Below, one piece after another: positions 47,820 through 56,259 of a stretch of DNA of 64,000 bases; the first letter of the stretch is position 1, and every line of letters begins with the position of its first letter. The notes under the pieces were generated by a model, which was not told the DNA's origin, made no database searches, and was given only the letters and a program-made list of their open reading frames with translations. The DNA comes from Steroidobacteraceae bacterium (GTDB lineage: Bacteria > Pseudomonadota > Gammaproteobacteria > Steroidobacterales > Steroidobacteraceae), in the NCBI GenBank assembly GCA_027531255.1, contig JAPZRU010000017.1:168190-232189 (forward strand), written 5' to 3'. Made by a program: the position numbers and the translations under genes.

Positions 47820-48749
47820 GTGCGCCAGCTCCTGCTCACCCGTCTCGCCAACCTCGCGGTGCTGCTGGTCGCGCTGACCACGCTGCTGTTCTTCCTGCTG
47901 CGCGCCACCGCGGACCAGGCCGCGATGCTGGCCGGCGTGGACGCGACGCCCGAGCAGGTCGCCGAGATCCGCGCCCAGTACGGGCTCGACCGACCACTGT
48001 GGCGGCAGTACGCCGACTACATGGCCGGCCTCGCGACGCTCGACTTCGGCGAATCGCTGGTGTCCGGCAAGCCCGCCCTCGCGGACGTGGTCGAGCGGCT
48101 GCCGTGGACGCTGCTGCTCGCCGCGCTCGCGATGACGCTCACGATCGTTCTCGCGATCCCGATCGGCGCGTGGCTCGGCAGCGCTCAGGGCCGGCCGGGG
48201 CCCGCGCGCCGCGCCGCGAGCGCGGTCGTGTTCGTGCTGCAGGGCATGCCGGGCTTCGTCGTCGCGCTGCTGCTGATCGAAATCTTCGCGGTCGAACTGC
48301 GGTGGCTCCCGTTCATCGGCAACGAGGGCCTCGACACCTGGATCATGCCGACCGTCACGCTCGCCTCGTTCCTGGTGCCCCGCCTCGCGCGCGTGGTGGC
48401 CGCCAACGTCGCGGGCGCGCTCGCCGAGGACTACGTGCGCACGGCCCGGGCCGCGGGCGCGAGCGCGCGCGAGATCCTCTACCGCCACGCGCTGCCGAAC
48501 GCGCTGCTCGGTGCGACCGCGCTGGTCGGCACGCAGTTCGCGTTCCTGCTGTCCGGCAGCGTGATCACCGAGTCGATCTTCGCCTGGCCAGGCGTCGGCT
48601 CGCTGCTCGTGCGCGCCACGCAGAACGCCGACTTCGCGGTCGTGCAGGCGGTCGCGATCGTGATCGCGATCCTGGTGTTCACCGTCAACGCGGGCGCGGA
48701 TCTCGCCTTCAAGGCGCTCGATCCGCGGCTGCGCGAGCGGCGGAGCTGA
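47820..48749 (+). CDS. DppB/OppB-type ABC permease
   Basis: A 309-residue inner-membrane permease with six helices: RLANLAVLLVALTTLLFFLL at the N-terminus, RAQYGLDRPLWRQYADYM, and the EAA-type loop VRTARAAGASAREILYRHALPNAL at about 205-235, followed by TESIFAWPGVGSLL. GTG start at 47820. Paired with the DppC-like permease two bases downstream; together they form the channel of the peptide-type importer. Confidence 0.93.
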   Translation: MRQLLLTRLANLAVLLVALTTLLFFLLRATADQAAMLAGVDATPEQVAEIRAQYGLDRPLWRQYADYMAGLATLDFGESLVSGKPALADVVERLPWTLLLAALAMTLTIVLAIPIGAWLGSAQGRPGPARRAASAVVFVLQGMPGFVVALLLIEIFAVELRWLPFIGNEGLDTWIMPTVTLASFLVPRLARVVAANVAGALAEDYVRTARAAGASAREILYRHALPNALLGATALVGTQFAFLLSGSVITESIFAWPGVGSLLVRATQNADFAVVQAVAIVIAILVFTVNAGADLAFKALDPRLRERRS

Positions 48750-48751
48750 CC

Positions 48752-49618
48752 GTGGCCACCGTCACTCCCACGGCCGCACCCGCGGCCACTCGCCTCGGCC
48801 CACTGTTCGCGGGCCGCGAGTTCCTGTGGGGCGCGCTCGCGGTGCTGCTCGTGCTGCTGGTCGCGATCGTCGGGCCGTGGCTCGCGCAGGACCCCGCCGC
48901 CACCACCCTCGACCGCCGGCTGCTCCCGCCGTTCAGCGACGGTCACTGGCTCGGCACCGACGCGCTCGGCCGTGACCTCTGGGCGCGCATCGTCACGGGC
49001 CTCGAATGGTCGATCGCGGTCGCGGTCGCCTCCACCGCGATCGCCGCGCTGATCGGCACGGTGCTGGCTCTGCTGGCCGCCGAGCGCGCAGGCCCGGTGC
49101 GCACGCTGGTGCTGCAGACGGTCGATGCGTTCCTGTCGTTCCCGGGCCTCGTGGTCGCGATCGCGGTGATCGCGACCGTCGGCCATGGGTACCTCCCGCT
49201 CGTGCTCACGCTCGGGGGCCTGAGCTGGCCGGTGTTCGCGCGCGTGATCTACGCCGAAGCCTCGAGCCTGATGCAGCGCGACTACGTGCTCGCGGCCAGG
49301 CTCGCCGGCAGTTCGCGCACGCGCATCCTCGCGGGCCACGTGCTGCCGGGCGTTGCGCCGACGCTGCTCGTCATGCTCGCCTTCCACCTCGCGGACATGC
49401 TGGTCGCCGAGAGCGCGCTGTCGTTCCTCGGGCTCGGGGCGCCGCTGGGCGAGCCGAGCCTCGGCAACATGCTCGCCGAGAGCCGCCAGTACCTCTACGT
49501 CGCGCCTTGGCTGATGTTCGTGCCGGCCTGCGCGATCGTGCTGGTGGTCGTCAGCGCGAACCTGCTCGGCGACGGCCTGACGGAGCGGCTGCGCGGCCGC
49601 GCGAGGCGGGCACCGTGA
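48752..49618 (+). CDS. DppC/OppC-type ABC permease
   Basis: A 288-residue permease starting at GTG 48752. It has the N-terminal OppC_N segment (FLWGALAVLLVLLVAIVGPWLAQ), HWLGTDALGRDLWARIVTGLEWS, the EAA loop YVLAARLAGSSRTRILAGHVLPG and AESALSFLGLGAPLGEPSLGNML. Its stop overlaps the GTG of the first ATPase gene (GTGA at 49615-49618). Confidence 0.94.
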   Translation: MATVTPTAAPAATRLGPLFAGREFLWGALAVLLVLLVAIVGPWLAQDPAATTLDRRLLPPFSDGHWLGTDALGRDLWARIVTGLEWSIAVAVASTAIAALIGTVLALLAAERAGPVRTLVLQTVDAFLSFPGLVVAIAVIATVGHGYLPLVLTLGGLSWPVFARVIYAEASSLMQRDYVLAARLAGSSRTRILAGHVLPGVAPTLLVMLAFHLADMLVAESALSFLGLGAPLGEPSLGNMLAESRQYLYVAPWLMFVPACAIVLVVVSANLLGDGLTERLRGRARRAP

Positions 49619-50678
49619 GCACGCCCGACGCCCCGCATGCGGGCGGCACTGCGCGCGCGGCGGGCAAACCGGTCCCGGCGAGCAGCCCGGTCGGCTCGCC
49701 GGCACTCGACCTGCAGGACCTCCGGGTCGACTTCCCGACGCCGCTCGGCGAGGTCGGCATCGTCGACGGCGTCAGCCTGTCGATCGCCCGCGGCGAGGCG
49801 CTCGGCATGGTCGGCGAGTCGGGTTCCGGCAAGACGATGATCGCGCTGGCCTGCCTGAGGATGGTGCCCGAGCCCGGGCGCGTGGCCGCCACGCGCCTGC
49901 GCGTCGCCGACCGCGACCTGCTCGCGCTCGACGAGCCGGCGCTGTGCGCGGTGCGCGGGGCCGACGTCGGCGTGGTGTTCCAGAACCCGATGACGGCGTT
50001 CAACCCGGTGCGCACGATCGGCGAGCAGCTGGCGGCGACGTGGCTGCGGCACCGCCCCGCCGGTGGCGCGCGCCCGTCGCGCCGGGAAGCGCGCGAGCGC
50101 GCGATCGCGGCGCTGCGCGAGGTGGGCATCGCCGCGCCGGAACGCCGCGTGGACGCCTACCCGCACCAGATGTCGGGCGGCATGCTGCAGCGTGCACTGA
50201 TCGCGCACGCGATGATCAACCAACCCGCGCTGATCGTCGCGGACGAACCGACCACCGCGCTCGACGCGACCGTGCAGGCGCAGATCCTCGACCTGCTGCG
50301 CGCGCGCCTCGCGAACGCCGGCCTGCTGCTCGTCACGCACGATCTCGGCGTCGCGGCGGAGATCTGCGACCGCGTCGCGGTCGTCTACGCGGGTCGCGTG
50401 GTCGAAGTCGGGCCCGCGCGCGAACTGCTCGAATCGCCGCGCCACCCGTACACGCAGGCGCTGCTGGCGGCGGCGCCGCGGCTGGATCCCGAGCGCCGGC
50501 CGCTCGCGCCGATCCCGGGTGCGCCGCCTTCGCCCGCCGACCTCGTCGCGGGCTGCCGCTACGCACCCCGCTGCCCGCGCGCAGTGCCGCGCTGCGGGGA
50601 GCGCCCGCGGCTCGCGCCCGAAGGCCCGCACGCGTACGCCTGCTGGAACCCGGCCGACGACGCGCGGAGGGCGAAGCC

Positions 50679-50682
<4 letters not shown>
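49615..50682 (+). CDS. DppD/OppD-type ABC ATPase
   Basis: A 355-residue ATPase. Walker A GESGSGKT near residue 72, Q-loop VVFQNPMTAFNPV, signature MSGGMLQRALIA, Walker B LIVADEPTTALD, H-loop LLVTHDLG, and the C-terminal oligopeptide-ABC domain with cysteines CRYAPRCPRAVPRCGERP that in this family may hold an FeS cluster. A 30-residue Ala/Pro-rich N-terminal extension precedes the fold. Overlaps its neighbours on both sides by four bases. Confidence 0.94.
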
Positions 50683-51674
<992 letters not shown>

Positions 51675-51716
51675 GATCGCGGCACGGCGCCGCCTCGCCG
51701 CCCAACCCGGATCGAC

Positions 51717-52307
51717 GTGCCCCGCTCGACGCCAGCGCTCTCGCTCCCGCTGCGCACCCCGCGCCTCGTGCTTCGCGACTTCGTCGCGGACGACCTCGCG
51801 GCCGTGCGCGCGTATGCGAACGACGATCAGGTGCTGGAGCACGTGCTTCACGAGCCCCGCGACGAGCCAGAGCTGCGCGAACACCTCGACCGGGTGCTCG
51901 CGGCGCAGGGCAACCGGCCACGCCGCGCGTGGGAGCTCGCCGTCGAGGTCGCGCGCACCGGCCGCGTGATCGGCACCTGCGACCTCGCGCTGACCGGCAC
52001 GCGCACGCTGGACGCCGACCTCGGCTACATGCTCGCGCGGCGCCACTGGGGCCGCGGCTACGCCACCGAGCTCGCGACCGCGCTCGTGGACGCCGCCTTC
52101 CGGCAGCTGCGAGTCGCCCGCGTCCAGGCGATCGTCGACGTCCGCAACGAGCGCTCGCGCCGCGTGCTCGACAACGCGGGACTGCACTGGGAGGGCCTGC
52201 TGCGCCGGCACGCGCACGCGAAGGGCCGCTGGTGGGACTGCCACCTGTACTCCCTCCGGCGCGCCGACTGGCAGGCGCGCGCCTCGCGCCTGGCGGCCGC
52301 CGGATGA
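51717..52307 (+). CDS. GNAT N-acetyltransferase (RimJ/RimL-like)
   Basis: A 196-residue acetyltransferase: LRTPRLVLRDFVADDLAAVRAY at the start, LGYMLARRHWGRGYATELATALVDAAF (acetyl-CoA binding motif A), VQAIVDVRNERSRRVLDNAGL and a final LYSLRRADW. Similar enzymes acetylate protein N-termini, antibiotics or small amines; target unknown. GTG start 51717. Its stop overlaps the ATG of the DUF4112 gene. Confidence 0.88.
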   Translation: MPRSTPALSLPLRTPRLVLRDFVADDLAAVRAYANDDQVLEHVLHEPRDEPELREHLDRVLAAQGNRPRRAWELAVEVARTGRVIGTCDLALTGTRTLDADLGYMLARRHWGRGYATELATALVDAAFRQLRVARVQAIVDVRNERSRRVLDNAGLHWEGLLRRHAHAKGRWWDCHLYSLRRADWQARASRLAAAG

Positions 52308-52774
52308 TCCCCGGGGAGCACTTCGAGCACTACCGTCGGTACCGGGCGCTCGCGCAGCTGCTCGATGCGGCCGTGCGCGTGCCCGGCACGCGCGTGGGGG
52401 TCGGCCTCGACTTCCTGCTGGGCCTCCTGCCAGGCATCGGCGACCTGACCAGCGGCGCGATCGGCGCCTACGGGCTGTACGTCGCGCGGCGCCTCGGCGT
52501 GTCGCGCAGCGTGTGGTTGCGCATGGCGGGCAACCTCGTACTCGACAGCGTCGTCGGCAGCGTGCCGGTACTGGGCGACCTGTTCGACCTCGGCTTCCGC
52601 GCCAACCTGCGCAACCTGGCGCTGCTCGATCGCTGGCTCGAGGCACCCACGGCCACGCGCCGCGCGAGCCTCGGCCTCGTCGTCGGGGTCGGGCTCGGCC
52701 TGTTCGCGCTCGTCGGCCTCGCCGCGTGGGCGGTCGTCGCGCTGGCGGGCTGGCTCTCGGGCCTCGCGACCTGA
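52304..52774 (+). CDS. DUF4112 membrane protein
   Basis: A 156-residue protein with family segments RVGVGLDFLLGLLPGIGDL and AGNLVLDSVVGSVPVLGDLFDLGFRAN, and a C-terminal transmembrane helix (about 125-152). Two Gly-rich, PGIGD/PVLGD repeats are characteristic of DUF4112. Function unknown. Coupled by a four-base overlap to the GNAT gene. Confidence 0.88.
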   Translation: MIPGEHFEHYRRYRALAQLLDAAVRVPGTRVGVGLDFLLGLLPGIGDLTSGAIGAYGLYVARRLGVSRSVWLRMAGNLVLDSVVGSVPVLGDLFDLGFRANLRNLALLDRWLEAPTATRRASLGLVVGVGLGLFALVGLAAWAVVALAGWLSGLAT

Positions 52775-52790
52775 AGGGGTCGCGCGCGGC

Positions 52791-53663
52791 TCAACTGCGC
52801 GGCGCAGTCCGTTCGCGCAGGCGGATCAGGCCTTCCTGCGCGGTGCTCGCGACGAGCCGCCCGTCGCGGGTATAGACCTCGCCCCGCGCGAAACCGCGCG
52901 CGCCCGACGCGCTCGGGCTGTCCACCGAGTACAGCAGCCAGTCGTCGATCCGGAACGGCCGGTGGAACCACATCGCGTGGTCGATGCTCGCCATCTGCAG
53001 GTGCAGGAACGAGCGCCCATGCGGCTGCGGCGAGGTGTCCAGCAGGTTGTAGTCGGACACGTACGCGAGCAGGTTCCGGTGCAGCACCGGATCGTCGCTC
53101 GGCACGCGGTCGACGGTGCGGAACCAGACCAGCTTCCGCGGCGGCAGCACCTTCGGATGGAGGAAGTCGGGCATCTGCACCGGCCGGAATTCGAACGGAC
53201 GCCGGTGCTCGAAGAAGCGGCTGATCTTCTCGGGCAGCTGCGCGACCAGTTCCTGCCGGTAGTTCTCGAAGTCGGACAGCGACTCCGGCGGTGGCGCCTC
53301 GGGCATCGTCGGCGCGTGGTCGAGCCCCTCCTCGGGCACCTGGAACGAGCACGACATGTGAAAGACCTGCGCACCGTGCTGGATCGCGACGACGCGTCGC
53401 GTGGTGAAGCTGTGGCCCTCGCGCGAACGGTCGACCTGGTAGACGATCGGCGCATTGAAGTCGCCGCGACGCAGGAAGTACGCGTGCAGCGAGTGGCACG
53501 CGCGGCCCTCGACGGTGCGCGAGGCCGCGACCAGCGCCTGCCCGAGCACCTGGCCGCCGAACACCTGCGGCGCGCCGATGTCGCGGCTCTCGCCGCGGAA
53601 CAGGTTCACCTCGAGCTGCTCGAGCTGGAGTATGTGCAGTAGATCCGCGAGTCGCTGGTCCAT
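52791..53663 (-). CDS. tesB: Acyl-CoA thioesterase II
   Basis: A 290-residue double-hotdog thioesterase hydrolysing medium- and long-chain acyl-CoA. Motifs: LEQLEVNLFRGESRDIGAPQVFGGQVLGQAL, HSLHAYFLRRGD, MSCSFQVPEEGLDH, and the second hotdog with SIDHAMWFHRPFRIDDWLLY including the catalytic Asp context. ATG 53663 gives the canonical MDQRLADLL start; the preceding MRR codons at 53672 are less likely. Convergent with the DUF4112 gene. Confidence 0.95.
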   Translation of the reverse strand: MDQRLADLLHILQLEQLEVNLFRGESRDIGAPQVFGGQVLGQALVAASRTVEGRACHSLHAYFLRRGDFNAPIVYQVDRSREGHSFTTRRVVAIQHGAQVFHMSCSFQVPEEGLDHAPTMPEAPPPESLSDFENYRQELVAQLPEKISRFFEHRRPFEFRPVQMPDFLHPKVLPPRKLVWFRTVDRVPSDDPVLHRNLLAYVSDYNLLDTSPQPHGRSFLHLQMASIDHAMWFHRPFRIDDWLLYSVDSPSASGARGFARGEVYTRDGRLVASTAQEGLIRLRERTAPRS

Positions 53664-53752
53664 GCGCCGCATGGTAACCGAAACGCGCCGACGCCCGGCC
53701 GCGCGGCGCGCGTTCCCGTGGCGCACCAGCACGCGCCGCGGCGCAGTCGGCG

Positions 53753-53860
53753 CCCGAGCGACTCCAGCACCGCCGTGATCACGGGCATCCAGTCCGGCAC
53801 CCAGCGCCGCACCACGACGAGGTCGTGCTCGCGGTGCACGTAGACGCAGTTGCCGCCACG
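53753..53860 (-). pseudogene. C-terminal scrap of a serine hydrolase (beta-lactamase family)
   Basis: About 36 codons on the minus strand read WRGGNCVYVHREHDLVVVRRW and continue PDWMPVITAVLESLG. This matches the last strands of class-C-type serine hydrolases (usually VDPEHDLVVVxRW followed by a short final helix). No catalytic SxxK or YxN part lies nearby: upstream on this strand is the MOSC gene's 5' region. A decayed gene end in the 227-base gap between tesB and the MOSC gene. Confidence 0.65.
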
Positions 53861-53890
53861 CCAGCAGCAGCAAGCCCTACACTGCGCGAC

Positions 53891-54709
53891 ATGGACGCGA
53901 TCGTCACCTCCCTGCACGTCTATCCGGTGAAGGCGTGCCGAGGCCTCGACCTCGTCGGCGCGCGGCTCGACGCCGCCGGCTTCGAGCACGACCGCCGCTG
54001 GCTGGTGGTCACGCCCGAAGGACGGTTCGTGACGCAGCGCGAAGCGCCCGCGCTCGCCCGCGTCGGCACGGCCGTAGCCGACGGCCGGCTGGAACTGACC
54101 TTCCCGGACGGAGCGCGCGTCCCGGTGGCGCCAGGCGATGCCGCGCAGCGTCTCGACGTCGTGGTCTGGGACGATCGCTGCGCCGGCCTCGACTGCGGGG
54201 ACGCGCCCGCGGCGCGACTCGGCGGCCTGCTCGGGCGCCCGGTGCGGCTCGTCGAGTTCGACACGCGCGTGCCGCGCCTGCAGCGCTCCGAGCGCGTCGG
54301 CCCACTGACCGTGCCGGTCCGCTATCCCGACGCCTACCCGATCCTGCTGATCGGCGAGGAGTCGCTTGAGGACCTGAATGCACGACTGCCGCAGCCGCTC
54401 CCGATGGACCGCTTCCGCCCGAACGTCGTCGTTCGCGGCCTGGGAGCCTACGGCGAGGACCGCGTGGTCGAACTGCGCGCCGAAGGCGTGCGACTGCGCC
54501 CGGTGAAGGCCTGCACCCGCTGCAAGGTGACGATGACCGACCAGGCGACCGGCGACGTGGACGCGGCCGAGCCGCTGCGCACTCTCAGGACCTACCGCTG
54601 GGACCGCGAACTGCGCGGCGTCACGTTCGGCCAGAACGTGGTGATCGCCGAGGGCGCTGGCGCGACGCTGCGCGTCGGCCAGCGGCTCGAGGTCGTGCTG
54701 CGCGACTGA
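53891..54709 (+). CDS. MOSC-domain protein (YcbX-like)
   Basis: A 272-residue protein with the N-terminal MOSC_N barrel (VTSLHVYPVKACRGLDL, DRRWLVVTPEGRFVTQREAPALA) and MOSC domain (DAYPILLIGEESLEDLNARL, MDRFRPNVVVRG, LRPVKACTRCKVTMTDQATG). The cysteine in KACTRCKV is the likely molybdenum ligand. Unlike E. coli YcbX it lacks a C-terminal 2Fe-2S ferredoxin domain. Such proteins reduce N-hydroxylated bases. ATG 53891 gives the family N-terminus. Confidence 0.92.
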   Translation: MDAIVTSLHVYPVKACRGLDLVGARLDAAGFEHDRRWLVVTPEGRFVTQREAPALARVGTAVADGRLELTFPDGARVPVAPGDAAQRLDVVVWDDRCAGLDCGDAPAARLGGLLGRPVRLVEFDTRVPRLQRSERVGPLTVPVRYPDAYPILLIGEESLEDLNARLPQPLPMDRFRPNVVVRGLGAYGEDRVVELRAEGVRLRPVKACTRCKVTMTDQATGDVDAAEPLRTLRTYRWDRELRGVTFGQNVVIAEGAGATLRVGQRLEVVLRD

Positions 54710-54716
54710 CGCGGCC

Positions 54717-55922
54717 TCAGCGGTCCCGTTCGCCGGCGCCCGACCGCAGTCCGTAGGGCTCCACCAGCGCCCACACGTGCGGCGGCACCATCGAGCGCAC
54801 GCGCTTCGGCTGCTCGCGCCGCAGGTGCGCCACCGTCTCGCAGGCCTTCATCTCGACGCGCGCGCGCGCGAATTCGAGCCCGCGCGGCCCGACCTTCGGC
54901 ATCAGCCAGCCGACCACCGGCCGCAGCCAGCGGGGCATCGAGCGCAGCGGCAGCCCGCCGGCGGCACGCAGCGTGTTCGCGAGGAAGCCCTTCACCGGCG
55001 CCCGGCGATTGCCGGCACTGCCGGGCACCGCGGTCGCGAGTTCGTCACCCAGCAGCGAGAGCAGTTCCTCGCCGCGTTCGTTGCGCACCAGCAGCCACTG
55101 CTCGCCCTGCCCACCCATGTAGCCGACCGTGAGATCCGCGAGCACGTTGGTGTAGTCCACGCAGGTGCGGCACGTGAGCGGGAAGAAATCGCGCGGCAGC
55201 CGCGAGATCGGCAGCATCAGGAACGGGATCGTCCGCGAGCGGCCGTCCGCGTACCGGAGCTCGACGTGGTAGTCCGCGCGGAACTCGAGGTAGGTGATCG
55301 TCGCGGGGTCGTCCGCCAGCAGCTCGAGGAAGCGGTGGAAGTTTTCGGTCGTCGTGTTGTCCGAACACGGCGTGCCGATCACGTAGAGCCGCTCGAAGCC
55401 GAACTCGCGCTCGAGTTCGCGCAGCGCGTACACCTGGCACGGGATGCCGACGACCGCGAGCCGTCGGTAACCCGCCGCGCGCGCGGGCTCCAGCAGTGCG
55501 AGCAGCGGCGCATAGCCCATGCGCATCCCGCGGCAGTGCACGAGGTCCGCCGGATCGGTGACGAGGACCGGCACGGGCCGCCAGCGATCGTCCGGGTGCG
55601 CCTTCATCGTGAGGACCGCGTCGACGGCGCCGGTCTCGAGCAGGCGCTCCGCGATGCGGGTCGTGATGCCGGTCCACTGCGCGCCCGGCCGCGGTGCGCG
55701 CAGCCGCGCCCTGAGCATGCGGCGGAACGGCCCGAAGTGCAGTTCGTCGGGCCGCGCGGGATCGCGCTCGCGGCCGTGCACGCGCCGCTCGAGGCGCGCG
55801 TAGTCCGGGCGTATGAACTGGCACGCGCGCCCGCAGCGGCGCGGATCGGAGGTGCGCGACACTCCGCAGTCGGTGCAGAGGTCGCGCCGCGGCGGATCGA
55901 GCGTTCGCGCCATCACGTCCAT
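54717..55922 (-). CDS. FrhB/HCAR/BciB-like FeS flavoprotein reductase
   Basis: A 401-residue protein of the coenzyme F420 hydrogenase beta-subunit family. N-terminal cysteines C16 and C19 (CTDCGVS) with C30 and C34, then WTGITTRIAERLLETGAVDAVL, VVGIPCQVYALRELE, VIGTPCSDNTTTENFHRFL and FFPLTCRTCVDYTNVLADLTVGYMGG. These features fit the branch with chlorophyll-biosynthetic reductases (BciB, 8-vinyl reductase; HCAR) better than F420 enzymes. The usual third Cys of CxxCGxC is Ser22. No other photosynthesis gene lies in the window. ATG 55922 follows GAGGGA. Confidence 0.75.
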   Translation of the reverse strand: MDVMARTLDPPRRDLCTDCGVSRTSDPRRCGRACQFIRPDYARLERRVHGRERDPARPDELHFGPFRRMLRARLRAPRPGAQWTGITTRIAERLLETGAVDAVLTMKAHPDDRWRPVPVLVTDPADLVHCRGMRMGYAPLLALLEPARAAGYRRLAVVGIPCQVYALRELEREFGFERLYVIGTPCSDNTTTENFHRFLELLADDPATITYLEFRADYHVELRYADGRSRTIPFLMLPISRLPRDFFPLTCRTCVDYTNVLADLTVGYMGGQGEQWLLVRNERGEELLSLLGDELATAVPGSAGNRRAPVKGFLANTLRAAGGLPLRSMPRWLRPVVGWLMPKVGPRGLEFARARVEMKACETVAHLRREQPKRVRSMVPPHVWALVEPYGLRSGAGERDR

Positions 55923-56049
55923 CGCGCATCCCTCGTGGCAGGCCGCCCGGCGGACTCGTGCCGTGACGGGAGTCCCGAACCGGGCCGCAGCGGCGAACCC
56001 CAGTCTTGACGAACCGGCCGCATTTCGCCACCCTATTTTTCGCGCCGAT

Positions 56050-56079
56050 TTGAGCCTCAGCTTGCGGGCGCGTTACAAA
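56050..56079 (+). promoter_or_regulatory. Candidate promoter of the aspartokinase-homoserine dehydrogenase gene
   Basis: TTGAGC (56050-56055), an 18-base spacer and TACAAA (56074-56079). Each hexamer matches 4 of 6 consensus bases. A start near 56086 would give a leader of about 175 bases that contains the attenuator-like hairpins. The rest of the gap 55923-56259 shows nothing else convincing. Confidence 0.35.
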
Positions 56080-56093
56080 TGCAGCTAAAGCGA

Positions 56094-56132
56094 AGCAGCA
56101 CCTGCTCCGCCATGCTGAGCGGGGTTTTTTTT
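56094..56132 (+). terminator. Attenuator-like leader: mutually exclusive hairpins before a T8 run
   Basis: CTGCT at 56102-56106 can pair with AGCAG just upstream (56094-56098, three-base loop) or, as CCTGCTC, with GAGCGGG downstream (56117-56123, nine-base loop). The second hairpin is followed by eight Ts (56125-56132), an intrinsic terminator. No plus-strand gene lies upstream to be terminated, so the arrangement points to control of the gene starting at 56260. A leader peptide rich in threonine or methionine was not found. Confidence 0.5.
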
Positions 56133-56259
56133 GCCCGCGGCCGATGGTCCTTCGATGGCCCACCGCCCCCCGCCGGCTCCCGCTCCGCCCGCAAGCCCCG
56201 GCCGGTCCGGCGTCGCGCCCGCACACGCGTGGCGCGGATCGCCGTCACGGAGTTCTCGC

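Noticed and set aside
54717..55922. F420-dependent hydrogenase or dehydrogenase subunit
   Set aside because: No F420 biosynthesis or hydrogenase genes nearby and the motifs fit the BciB/HCAR branch better.
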